Positions 23,395-31,738 of a stretch of 64,000 nucleotides of DNA are shown here, in pieces (positions within the stretch are counted from its first letter, which is position 1; each line of letters begins with the position of its first letter). This DNA is from Labilithrix sp. (GTDB lineage Bacteria; Myxococcota_A; Polyangia; Polyangiales; Polyangiaceae). The translations under genes and the position numbers were made by a program. The stretch lies in assembly GCA_019637155.1 (NCBI GenBank), contig JAHBWE010000026.1, positions 50,505 through 114,504 of the forward strand, given 5' to 3'. Below the pieces are notes generated by a model. The model searched no databases. It had not been told where the DNA came from and worked only from the letters and a program-made list of their open reading frames with translations.

Positions 23395-24780
23395 TCAACC
23401 GCAGCACGACGCCGCCGGACCTGGAGCGGGGCGCGGGCCGCAGCAGGAGGTCGTCGCCGCCACCGGCGCGGCTTCCGCGGGAGCGCAGCACGAGCTCCCA
23501 GGCTCCGCGCTTGCGGTCGAGCACACGCCCGTCTCGGGGAGGTCGAGCTCGACGCGCGTCGCCGCTTCGCGGTCTCCGGCCAGCATCGCGACGACGGAGC
23601 GGGCTTGCTCGTACCCGGTGGCGAGCAGGAACGTCGGCGCCCGACCATAGCTCTTGCTGCCGATGATGTAGAAGCTCGGCTCGGGGTGGGCGAGCTCGAC
23701 GGCGCCGTGCGGACGCACGGTCCCGCAGCTGTGCTCGTTCGGGTCGATGAGTGGCCCGATTTGCTTTGCAGACTCCAGCCACGGATCGAGCTCGAGGCGC
23801 AGCTCCCGGTTGATGCCGAGGTCGGGCCGCTGACCGGTTGCCGCGATGATGGTGTCGATGTTCATGATCCGGTGTGCTTCACCATCGCGAAAGCCGCTCG
23901 CGTCGATCGCGTCGCCCGAGACGGACCGTGTCAGTTGAAGGATCGAGAAGCCGCGCACGAGCTCGAGCCGACCCGACTCCACGAGTCCGCGCAGGCGCGC
24001 TCCCAGCTCACCGCGCGCGGGCAACCCATCAGCCTCGCCGCCGCCGAAGACTCGCGTCAGGTCCTGGCTGCGAGTCGACCACACGACGCGCGTCGTGGCG
24101 TTCTCCGCGGCGATGTCGACGAGCGCGAGGATGGCATTGGCCGCGGAGTGCCCGGCGCCGACGACGAGGGTGGTCTTCCCTTCGTAGCGCTCGCGGTCGC
24201 GACCGGCGACGTCCGGGATGCCATAGCGGATCCGCTCGGCGAGCTGCTCCTCACCGATGGCGCGGAGACCGGCGGCGCCGATTGGGTTCGGCGTTGCCCA
24301 CGTTCCTGACGCATCGATCACAGCCCGCGCGAGCAGATCGCGCTCATCTCCGCGCGCGTCACGGACGCGGACGACGAACGGGATCGTGTCTCGGTCTCGG
24401 GTCCTCATCTTGTCGGTACCGAGCCGCGTGATCGAGATCACGCGGTGCCCGAAGCGGATCTGGTCGGCTTTCTCGAGTATCCGGGCGAGTGGCCGGAGAT
24501 ACTGCTCGACGAGCTCTCCGCCCGTCGGAAGCCCCTCGGGGGCCGGCGCAGTCCAGCCTTCGCCTTCGAGCAGCTTCGCCGCGACCTTGTCGACGTTGTA
24601 ACGCCAGGGGGAGAACAACCGCACGTGCCCCCAATCGCGAACGTTCGCGGCGACATCATCTCCCGCCTCGAGGACGAGCGCCGGCATGCTGCGGGAGAGG
24701 AGATGCGCGGCTGCGGCGAGGCCGACAGGCCCCCCACCGATCACGACCGTCGGAAGATTGGCGTTCACCATCGTCTGCAT
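23395..24780 (-). CDS. ArsO-like FAD/NAD(P)-binding flavoprotein with di-cysteine tail
   Basis: A 461-residue flavoprotein: an N-terminal FAD fold (TVVIGGGPVGLAAAAHLLSR), the segment WGHVRLFSPWRYNVDKVAAK, and a second nucleotide fold (TTLVVGAGHSAANAILALVD). Flavin monooxygenase-like proteins of this type occur in arsenic islands. The last 40 residues are unusual: GSSCCAPAEA, TTSCCGPRPAPG, ASCCG, three vicinal Cys pairs separated by Pro/Ala. The ATG at 24780 has AGGAGG 5 bases upstream. It heads the leftward unit, with the ArsR-type operator about 130 bases upstream. It may oxidise arsenicals held by the tail, which is an inference. Confidence 0.8.
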   Translation of the reverse strand: MQTMVNANLPTVVIGGGPVGLAAAAHLLSRSMPALVLEAGDDVAANVRDWGHVRLFSPWRYNVDKVAAKLLEGEGWTAPAPEGLPTGGELVEQYLRPLARILEKADQIRFGHRVISITRLGTDKMRTRDRDTIPFVVRVRDARGDERDLLARAVIDASGTWATPNPIGAAGLRAIGEEQLAERIRYGIPDVAGRDRERYEGKTTLVVGAGHSAANAILALVDIAAENATTRVVWSTRSQDLTRVFGGGEADGLPARGELGARLRGLVESGRLELVRGFSILQLTRSVSGDAIDASGFRDGEAHRIMNIDTIIAATGQRPDLGINRELRLELDPWLESAKQIGPLIDPNEHSCGTVRPHGAVELAHPEPSFYIIGSKSYGRAPTFLLATGYEQARSVVAMLAGDREAATRVELDLPETGVCSTASAEPGSSCCAPAEAAPVAATTSCCGPRPAPGPAASCCG

Positions 24781-24911
24781 CAGATCCTCCTGCATCAGCG
24801 AATGTCTTCGAGGACCAAGACGTGCCCGGTCCGAAAAGGACGCAATATTCGCCATCGCCTGAGGCGCGGGGCCGCCTTCGGCTAGAAGAGAGTTTCGTAG
24901 CCGCGGCTGAT

Positions 24912-24936
24912 TAGTTCGTCTATTCTAGAACAATCG
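24912..24936. promoter_or_regulatory. ArsR-type operator 2
   Basis: TAGTTC, five bases, TTCTAGAACAATCG: the same layout as 18168-18192, here 4 bases before the ATG at 24941 and upstream of the divergent flavoprotein gene. Confidence 0.65.
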
Positions 24937-24940
24937 ACGA

Positions 24941-25327
24941 ATGCGATGTGGCGCAGCACGGGGTGCGTGGTGCGCGGCTGTCGTCGCCTGCGCCGTTTCC
25001 TGCACGGGCTTTCCGAAGCAGCCCGACCCGGGGCCCACCTGGTCGCGCGACAAGCTCGACGCCATCGATCGAGTGACCGCGGCGCATTGTGAGCTGCGCC
25101 GCACGTGTCGCCACGATTCCAGCGAGCTTCAAGCTTGCGTCGATCAGCACCGGCTCACGACGGCGAAGGACCTTCAACTGTCCCGGTGCTCCGGGCCTGT
25201 CAGCTCCAGGATGCTCGAATATTGTGTTCGCGGGGTGCAGAGCGAGCCATGCGCGAAGGAATTGGAGAACGTCAGCCGCATCGAGCCGTGCACCGTCGGT
25301 TCATTGTGCGTTCTCGGCCGCCCGTAG
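24941..25327 (+). CDS. DUF6184-like lipoprotein
   Basis: A 128-residue protein with a short signal ending CAVSCTGF. The mature part has the spaced cysteines of DUF6184-type myxobacterial lipoproteins: VTAAHCELRRTC, LQACVDQH, LSRCSG, LEYCVRGVQSEPCAK and EPCTVGSLCVL. The function of the family is unknown. The ATG lies 4 bases after the second ArsR-type operator, without a clear SD, like arsR. It may therefore be induced by arsenic. Confidence 0.6.
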   Translation: MRCGAARGAWCAAVVACAVSCTGFPKQPDPGPTWSRDKLDAIDRVTAAHCELRRTCRHDSSELQACVDQHRLTTAKDLQLSRCSGPVSSRMLEYCVRGVQSEPCAKELENVSRIEPCTVGSLCVLGRP

Positions 25328-25345
25328 TCGCTCGACTCGCGAGAC

Positions 25346-25609
25346 CTAGCCTTTGAATACTTCTCCTCTGACCGTGGGCCGTTGCGCGCACGTAGCGCGC
25401 CTGACGTCGCTCACTTCGGCGTAAGCGGTCCACGCCGACGGTTGATCTGGCATTTGCTTCGGACCCATCCGGCCGCAACGTCTTTCCGACATCGATGCGG
25501 TCGAGTCCATGCCGGGAAGGTCATTGAGCTTCCAGTCGAAGACCGTCTTGTAGAAACTCTTCGCCACCTCCCACATCATCCGTCGAGCTCGATGTGAACG
25601 AACGGGCAA
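25346..25609 (-). pseudogene. Remnant of a glyoxalase/VOC-family gene
   Basis: The minus-strand frame reads VAKSFYKTVFDWKLNDLPGM, then a scrambled stretch, then GPKQMPDQPSAWTAYAEVSD. This is the order of a vicinal-oxygen-chelate domain (FYxxVFxW..., xxPxxWxxYxxVxDV) with a large internal deletion and no proper N-terminus. From here to 25941 no intact gene is visible. Confidence 0.5.
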
Positions 25610-25941
25610 GAAGTCACGCGGTCGCTACGCATCGGCCGCGCGATTGAGTCGAACGTCAGCAACGCTTCGGTCATGGTCGACGCAGGCTTCGTCGAACGGA
25701 TTCTTTTCGATGCGCTCGGCAGTGGCGGCGGCGCCGCCCGCATCGGGACGCCTCGCGGAGCGCGGACGTACGGCTGGCTTACTCGGCGCTCGCGGACGAC
25801 GCGCTGCGAGCTCGCACGCCACCGACGAATTGCGCGCGAGGCGGTGACGTGTTCATGGATCGACGAGGCGTTCGGTTGACGCTCGCGGGACGAGACGTGA
25901 AGCGCGGCGCTTGACAGCTTTTCTCGATAATACGCAGGAGG
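25610..25941. other. Interval with no recognisable gene
   Basis: Only short unconvincing frames occur here. The DNA may be decayed coding sequence continuing from the VOC remnant. The stop codon of the leftward XRE gene lies at its right end. Confidence 0.5.
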
Positions 25942-26319
25942 TCATGCCGTCGTGCCTCGTCTCGCGAGCCGATAGGCGCGGACGACCGCAGTGACGCACG
26001 TCTCGGCGACCCGAAGGAGTTCCTCGTCTTGACCATCGAGCAGCGCAACGATCCGGCGCAACGACGCCGAGCTCTTCTTCGACGGCGCAGTCTTCATGTC
26101 AGGATCGAAGAAAGCGAGCGGCGATACTCCGAGCGCTTCGGCAACGGACTCGATCGTGTCGAGTGTCGGAGTGCGCGACCCGCCTTCGATTCTGCTGATC
26201 GCATCGACCGAAATGCCAGCTCGCTCGCACAATTCCTCTTGCGTGAAGCCGCGTTCGCCCCGCAGCTCGCGCACCCGGCGCCGTATGACATCTCGGAGCT
26301 TGTTTGGCGCGCGAGGCAT
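25942..26319 (-). CDS. XRE-family regulator of kinase module 1
   Basis: A 125-residue protein with an N-terminal Cro/CI HTH: RVRELRGERGFTQEELCERA, then GISVDAISRIEGGSRTPTLD and ESVAEALGVSPLAFF. The C-terminus (LRRIVALLDGQDEELLRVAE) is helical. It is read divergently from the Ser/Thr kinase gene at 26431, over a 111-base region with repeated GCACAA motifs that may be its operators. The second kinase module at 47-50 kb has the same arrangement with another XRE gene at 49646. Confidence 0.88.
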   Translation of the reverse strand: MPRAPNKLRDVIRRRVRELRGERGFTQEELCERAGISVDAISRIEGGSRTPTLDTIESVAEALGVSPLAFFDPDMKTAPSKKSSASLRRIVALLDGQDEELLRVAETCVTAVVRAYRLARRGTTA

Positions 26320-26332
26320 ACCGTCGATTTGG

Positions 26333-26411
26333 CGTGAGGCACAAATTTGCTGAAGCGACAGAAGCACATGTCGTAGACTTGGTGCGAAGCACAAGACGCG
26401 GGAGCGCGTCT
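26333..26411. promoter_or_regulatory. Divergent control region of kinase module 1
   Basis: Two direct repeats, GGCGTGAGGCACAAA near 26333 and GGTGCGAAGCACAAG near 26380, share GxGxGAxGCACAA. A hairpin AGACGCG-GGAG-CGCGTCT spans 26394-26411. They are candidate XRE binding sites between the divergent genes. Confidence 0.4.
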
Positions 26412-26430
26412 CGCGAGTCGAGGGAGGGAT

Positions 26431-28010
26431 ATGTCGGCAGTAGAAGACGAGCTCCTCGTTCGCGCCCGGTTAAGAGTCGGCCAGCTGCTCGCCAACAAGT
26501 ACCGCATCGAACGCGTGCTCGGCGTCGGCGGCATGGCGGCGGTCTCGCCGCGACGCACCGCAATGGCCGCCGCGTCGCCGTCAAGTTGCTCCACCCGGAG
26601 CTGTCGATGCGCTCCGATATCCGGCAGCGATTCATCCGTGAGAGTCACGCTGCGAACGCTGTTGATCACCCAGGCGTCGTCGCGGTCATCGACGACGACG
26701 TCGCGGAAGATGGCGCCGCGTTCCTCGTCATGGAGCTTCTCGCGGGGCAGTCTGTCGAAGAGCTCTGGGAGCGCCGCGGTCAGCGCCTCGATGTACGGAC
26801 TGCGCTCGCAATCGGGCGTGAGCTCTGCGAAGTCTTGGAGGTCGCGCATCGCGCCGGCGTCGTCCACCGGGACGTGAAGCCCGCGAACATTTTTGTCACC
26901 GACGAAGGCCGCTTGAAGGTGCTCGACTTCGGGATCGCGCGTGCGCGCGACATCGCCAGCACCCAGCTGACCGACACAGGAATGGTGCTCGGCACGCCGG
27001 CCTTCATGGCTCCCGAGCAGGCGGCAGGGCAAACGAGTCAGGTCGACAAGCGGACGGACGTTTGGGCCATCGGCGCAACTTTGTTCGCTTTGATCTCCGG
27101 TCGCGTCGTCCACGAAGGTGAAACGCCGCAACACGTCGCCATCCTCGCGGCCACGCGACCGGCTCGCTCCCTCGCTGCGGTGGCGCCAGACGCACCCGCC
27201 GCGGTCGTTTCGCTCGTCGACCGTGCGCTCGTGCTCGACAAGGAAGCTCGCTGGTCTAGCGCCGACGATCTCCGGACGGCTATCGAGGAGGCGAGCATGA
27301 TGCTTTTCGGCGACCGCGTCCTTCCTATCTTGCGGAGTGAAGCATCCACGGCTCGCGCGCCCGACGTCGGCGTCACCGACGACACGATTCCGCAGACGAA
27401 GCCGCTCGGCACGACGACGGCGCGCCCGGTGTCGAGCTCCGCGCCAACAAGACGGCGGACCGCGAGACCGATCCGTCTGCGCCCAGCTATCGCGACGCTG
27501 GCGTCCGCTTTCGCGCGCCTGCAACTCGTCATTGGACGAACGACCGGCGGCGCTCCGGTGTCGAGCATGGCGCCGACCGCGCCGCACCCCGCAACCCCCG
27601 CGGTCACTGCGCGAGCCTCGTCAAGTGGCCGGTGGCTACTTGGCGTCGCTGCAGTCGCGCTGGGCGCGTTCTTGATCGTCGTGCTTCCACGGCTGTACGC
27701 GCGCTCGAGTGAACGAGCGGCACATCACGAAAACGTTGAGGCCTTGTCGACAGTAGCCGATGGGGCTCGTGTCGCCTCAGCCGCGAGTGCGTCGGCGATC
27801 GAGCTCGATACCGCGCCACCGCCCCCGCCGTCTTCTCTGGTGCGGCCGAACGGTTCGTCTTCCGCAAAGGTCGTGCGGCCGACACACGTAAGCACACCGC
27901 TCAAGCCCCGTGCGCAACAAGCTGCCGTCGACGCCGGGCATCCGAATTGTTCGTCGCCGAGCTACGTCGACTCCTCGGGCAAGACGATCTGGAAGAAGGA
28001 GTGTCTGTGA
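26431..28010 (+). pseudogene. PknB-type Ser/Thr kinase, one-base frameshift in the glycine loop
   Basis: The ATG at 26431 (RBS GAGGGAGG) opens MSAVEDELLVRARLRVGQLL, reaching KYRIERVLGVGGMAAV. At 26545-26546 the frame breaks: GTC-TC-GCC stands where the intact paralogue (48115-49539) encodes Val-Tyr-Ala. One base is missing. The next frame continues ATHRNGRRVAVKLLHPELSM, HRDVKPANIFV, DFGIAR and APEQAAG, then a Pro/Ser linker, a membrane segment (WLLGVAAVALGAFLIVVLPR) and an outside end HPNCSSPSYVDSSGKTIWKK with ECL. The rest of the gene is intact, so this is either recent decay or a read error. It overlaps the PEGA-like gene by GTGA. Confidence 0.85.
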
Positions 28011-28876
28011 GACCGCAGGTTCTTCGCGTCCTCTGCTTCGCAGCCAGCGCAATGACGTCATCGTTCGCGCTCGCTGACCCAACGAAAGACGAGTGCATCG
28101 CCGCAAACGAGGGCGGCCAGGATCTTCAACGCGATGGTCACCTTCGGGCTGCCGTCGAGCGCTTCGCGTCATGCGCCGTTCCAGCATGTCCTGGCCCGCT
28201 GCGCGCCGATTGCGTACGACGGCGGGACGAGGCGCAGCGGGTCACGCCGGAGGTCGAGCTCATGGTCTTCGACCCGGAGGGTCGCTCCGTCCCGAGCCTC
28301 GAGGTGCGAATCGACGGATCGCTCGTTGATCCGCTTCCAAAGCTGCCAGTGGATCCTGGCGCGCATGTCGTCGAGCTCCGCGCGCATGGCTACGTGACCG
28401 TCACTCGCCGACTCGAACTCCACGCGGGCGATCGCATACATGAAGACCTCGTCATGAGACGGCAGACGCCAACGGGTTCGACGGCTCGCGGCTCCGCGCA
28501 CGACGACGGTGACACGGCGACAGAGAACGCCGGCGGCTCGAAGCGAACACTTGCGTACGTCCTCGGCGGTGCCGGCGTGCTCGCGATCGGCGTGGGCGCT
28601 GTGAGCGGTGTCATTGCGCTGAACGCCAAGAGCGATCGCGACGACGCCTGTCGCGGCGACTACCCGGCGTGTACCGACCCCTCTCGAGGTGACTACCTCA
28701 AAGACCGCGATGGCCGGATCGCGACGGCCGGAAACATCGCGACGGTCGCGTTCGTTGGAGGAGCCCTTCTGGTCGTCGCAAGCACGTGGTTGTTCCTCAC
28801 GAGTCGTCCCCGTCCGGCACGGGCCGCGCTTCAGCCGTGGCAAGGAGCTCTGACGACGGGCACGCTCCTGTGGTGA
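28007..28876 (+). CDS. PEGA-like membrane protein of kinase module 1
   Basis: A 289-residue protein: a signal peptide ending SSFALADP, a helical cysteine-containing segment (CIAANEGGQDLQRDGHLRAA through CPGPLRADC), a PEGA-like beta domain (VRIDGSLVDPLPKLPVDPGA, then HVVELRAHGYVTVTRRLEL), and two C-terminal membrane segments around a loop with two Cys. The GTG at 28007 overlaps the kinase stop and has GGAG 5 bases upstream. The paralogue at 47255-48118 has the same order of parts. It probably acts in the periplasm together with the kinase ectodomain. Confidence 0.75.
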   Translation: MRPQVLRVLCFAASAMTSSFALADPTKDECIAANEGGQDLQRDGHLRAAVERFASCAVPACPGPLRADCVRRRDEAQRVTPEVELMVFDPEGRSVPSLEVRIDGSLVDPLPKLPVDPGAHVVELRAHGYVTVTRRLELHAGDRIHEDLVMRRQTPTGSTARGSAHDDGDTATENAGGSKRTLAYVLGGAGVLAIGVGAVSGVIALNAKSDRDDACRGDYPACTDPSRGDYLKDRDGRIATAGNIATVAFVGGALLVVASTWLFLTSRPRPARAALQPWQGALTTGTLLW

Positions 28877-29769
28877 CGCGAGATGTGCGATCGAAGCGGC
28901 TAGCGCGCGCGGTAAACGTGCCTGCGGGCTTCGTCTGCCTGCTGATCGGCACGGCCAGCGTGTGCACCGCCTCGTGCGCGCAGCTGCTCGGTGCCGGTGA
29001 GGCCCCATCGTTCCCCGATGGCGGCGCCGATGCGGAAGAGCGCGACGGCGCCGAGCCGAAGGTGCCGGTGCCTGAGGGTGTCGACGGAGGAGACGATGGC
29101 GGAGGCGTGTTCGAAGGAGGCGCCCCTCTCGAGTTGGACGGCGGGACGACGACGCCAGCAGGGACACCGGGCGTGTGGTGCACGCCATTCGTGAACGACG
29201 GCGGCTACGCGCTCTGTCGTGACTTCGACAATGACACGGATGCGCCGTCAGGCCTGACGGCGTACGCGACCGGTGGAACGGTGACCGTCATCGCGGGTGC
29301 TGGCGGCAAAGTCATGTCAGCGCGGACGAGCAGCGGGGGAAGCGCTTACGTCGGCTACACAGCGCCCTCCGCTGCACGCGCAGTCTTCACGTTCGCCATG
29401 AGCGAGGTCAATCCGCAGTCGTGCAGCGAGACCGGGGGCGTCGCGCAGGTGTCGTCGGGCTCCGCGAGTCTCGGACTTGCGTACACCGCGGGCTCGTACG
29501 TGGCGTACTACTGTGCGGGCGGCGCGTATCGCTGCGGGAGCAGCGGCGCGTTCGGCACGCCGGACGGGAGCTGGTCGAACCTCAAGCTGGAGCTTTCGTC
29601 TCGGACCGCGAGAGTCTCGTTGCTCAATGCGTCGGGTGTCGAGGTTGATAGCCGCGGGTGGTCGACCCCGGCCGCAGTGGGCCAGAGTTTCACGGCGGTC
29701 GCGGGGCTCGCCAATGCGAAGGGCGATTGCAATTGGCTCTTCGACAACCTCCTGCTGGAGACGCGCTGA
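28873..29769 (+). CDS. Secreted lipoprotein of kinase module 1
   Basis: A 298-residue protein. The signal ends ASVCTASCAQLLGAG. A long acidic linker (PEGVDGGDDGGG and similar) leads to a beta-rich domain with GLTAYATGGTVTVIAGAGG, GSWSNLKLELSS and NWLFDNLLLETR. This pattern resembles concanavalin/LamG-like lectin folds of myxobacterial surface lipoproteins. The GTG at 28873 overlaps the preceding stop by GTGA. It occupies the same place as the Cys-rich lipoprotein of module 2 but is not its homologue. Confidence 0.7.
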   Translation: MTRDVRSKRLARAVNVPAGFVCLLIGTASVCTASCAQLLGAGEAPSFPDGGADAEERDGAEPKVPVPEGVDGGDDGGGVFEGGAPLELDGGTTTPAGTPGVWCTPFVNDGGYALCRDFDNDTDAPSGLTAYATGGTVTVIAGAGGKVMSARTSSGGSAYVGYTAPSAARAVFTFAMSEVNPQSCSETGGVAQVSSGSASLGLAYTAGSYVAYYCAGGAYRCGSSGAFGTPDGSWSNLKLELSSRTARVSLLNASGVEVDSRGWSTPAAVGQSFTAVAGLANAKGDCNWLFDNLLLETR

Positions 29770-29852
29770 CGTCGCGGCAAGACCGAGCCTTGACCTTGTA
29801 GTCCCGCTCCGACCTTGACAGGCGAGACCGCCGTCCGCATGAAAATGGTGCC

Positions 29853-30764
29853 GTGACATCCGTTCAGAAGCCGTCCTGGCGGCACCATCATGCGCCGCAG
29901 TTCTATCTGTCCAAATGGACGGACTCGAAAGGCGAGCTCTGTCTCACGCGCCGTGTTCCGACGGGGAAGCTGATCGAGAGCCAAGCGCGTCCCAAATCGA
30001 CGGGCTACGAGGAGCACCTCTACAGTACGCCTCCCACGACTCCGTGGGAGCGGTGGGCGCCCGGTATCGTCGAGACCTCGTTCCTGTCGCCGCTCGATAA
30101 TGCGGCGGCGCTCGTCCACGAGAAACTGCTTGGCGCGCCGGGCGGTGTCGTCGATCTGGACGGCGCAGACCGATTGGCGTGGGCGCGCTTTCTTCGCTCA
30201 TTGATGGAGCGCCACCCGCGAGTGCTCGCGCAGCGGGACGCTCGGGCAAACCAGATCGCTGCCGAGAGGATGGAGACGTACCGCGCTCAATTCAACAGTC
30301 GTCGGGCGCGGCGCGCGCTCGACAACTTCAACTTCGGTGCCGCGGCGAAGATGATCGTGCGAAACCATATGGTTCAGCAGATCGATGACTCGGTCTGGCT
30401 CGATGCGCTGCTGAATCAGGAATGGCTCGTCCTCGATGCGGTCGACGCGGACTACATCACCTCGGATCGCCCGTTGCTCGAGAATCCTTGGGCGCCGACG
30501 AGCGAAGACAAGACCATTTACGCGATGACCCTGCCGCTCAGCGCGCGACGTCTGTTCGTGACCTATCCCCGGAGCTGGGCCGCCGATCCTGATTGGCAGC
30601 AGGTCTTGGCCGTCCTCACGTCAGAGGTCCACAACATGGTCGTCGTCGACTCCGACCCGCAATATCTCTATTCCGCAAAGCCGATCGAGAACGGGAAGTA
30701 CGCCCAGCTCCGAACGATGGTCGAGCGCGTGTTCGGTTGCCATGGCGCTGATCCTTCCATCTAA
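29853..30764 (+). CDS. DUF4238-family protein
   Basis: A 303-residue protein starting GTG. The N-terminal WRHHHAPQFYLSKWTDSKGE and the later ADYITSDRPLLENP and MTLPLSARRLFVTY are the three hallmarks of DUF4238. Members are often found in mobile or defence-type loci, with no proven function. It overlaps the next gene by 23 bases and heads a row of five rightward genes (29853-34905). Confidence 0.75.
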   Translation: MTSVQKPSWRHHHAPQFYLSKWTDSKGELCLTRRVPTGKLIESQARPKSTGYEEHLYSTPPTTPWERWAPGIVETSFLSPLDNAAALVHEKLLGAPGGVVDLDGADRLAWARFLRSLMERHPRVLAQRDARANQIAAERMETYRAQFNSRRARRALDNFNFGAAAKMIVRNHMVQQIDDSVWLDALLNQEWLVLDAVDADYITSDRPLLENPWAPTSEDKTIYAMTLPLSARRLFVTYPRSWAADPDWQQVLAVLTSEVHNMVVVDSDPQYLYSAKPIENGKYAQLRTMVERVFGCHGADPSI

Positions 30765-31713
30765 CTACTCCTTGTTCGACGCACGGACGGGGCTGCGAAC
30801 GTACGCGGACGCGACGCGTACCGAAGGCGGGCGCCTCGCGAAGTACGTGATGGCGCAGTTCCGCTCCGATTCCGAGCTCGCTTGGATCGCCGAGCTTCGT
30901 CGAACGCTGGCCACCGACGAGTTGAAATGGCAGCAGCTGAAAGACAATCGCCCGAAGCTTCGTGCGGCAGACGGCGGCCAACTGTGGGCGCGAATCGAGA
31001 AAGGGATATCGCAGGCGACGCTCATCGTGATGGACCCGTCGCCGACGGACCGGTCCGTCCGCCGGCTGCTCGCCGAGGGTGGGCCGAAGGAGACGGATCC
31101 GGAGTTTCGATACGAGCTCGCTCGTCAGAGTGCGGCTGCCATCGTCCTCGCGACGCCAATCGCGCACTTGCCTTACGAGCTCGATCGCGCGATTCCGTGG
31201 TCGAAGTACACGCCGCTCGCCACCCTCGACCAATTCACTCCAGAACGCATCGTCGTTACGTTGGCGGGCGGCTCGCTCAAGTCCGTCGTGAGCAAGGCCA
31301 CCGTCTTCGCGGCTCGCGCTCACGCGATTTTCGATGTCGCGCTGCAGGAGAGCGATGCCGCTTCGACCCGCGACGTTTTTCGCTCTCCGCTCGCGAAGGT
31401 GTTGCTCACCGAGCTACTTTCGATCGAACGCGTCTTCGACGAAGAAGAGCCGAGTACGCTTGCTGTCCTTAATGCGGCCGCTGACGAAATCGCGGCGAAT
31501 CTCCAAGCCACAATCCCCTCCTTTACGGTCTCGGATCAGCCGCTCGTGAAGGAGGTCAGCTCACGTGCGGTCGATGAGCTTCAAGCCGCGGATCTCGCGG
31601 CTGGGTGGGCGCGTGAGCTCCTCGATCTCGATCCATCGTTTCGTCGCCTCGCGGACAAATTCGAACGGGTCGTCCTCAACGGCACCCTCATCAAGGGAAG
31701 CGCGGCCATTTGA
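30742..31713 (+). CDS. Hypothetical protein, accessory cassette gene 2
   Basis: A 323-residue soluble protein of no recognised family. The N-terminal half is helical with LRRTLATDELKWQQLKDNRP. Near the C-terminus SSRAVDELQAADLAAGWARE resembles the last motif of DUF3800/RNase H-like proteins (LQxADLxAG), but the earlier acidic motifs are not clear. It overlaps the DUF4238 gene by 23 bases, which argues for co-translation. The function is unknown. Confidence 0.65.
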   Translation: MALILPSNYSLFDARTGLRTYADATRTEGGRLAKYVMAQFRSDSELAWIAELRRTLATDELKWQQLKDNRPKLRAADGGQLWARIEKGISQATLIVMDPSPTDRSVRRLLAEGGPKETDPEFRYELARQSAAAIVLATPIAHLPYELDRAIPWSKYTPLATLDQFTPERIVVTLAGGSLKSVVSKATVFAARAHAIFDVALQESDAASTRDVFRSPLAKVLLTELLSIERVFDEEEPSTLAVLNAAADEIAANLQATIPSFTVSDQPLVKEVSSRAVDELQAADLAAGWARELLDLDPSFRRLADKFERVVLNGTLIKGSAAI

Positions 31714-31738
31714 CGCCAACGAAGCCGCGCGTGACACC

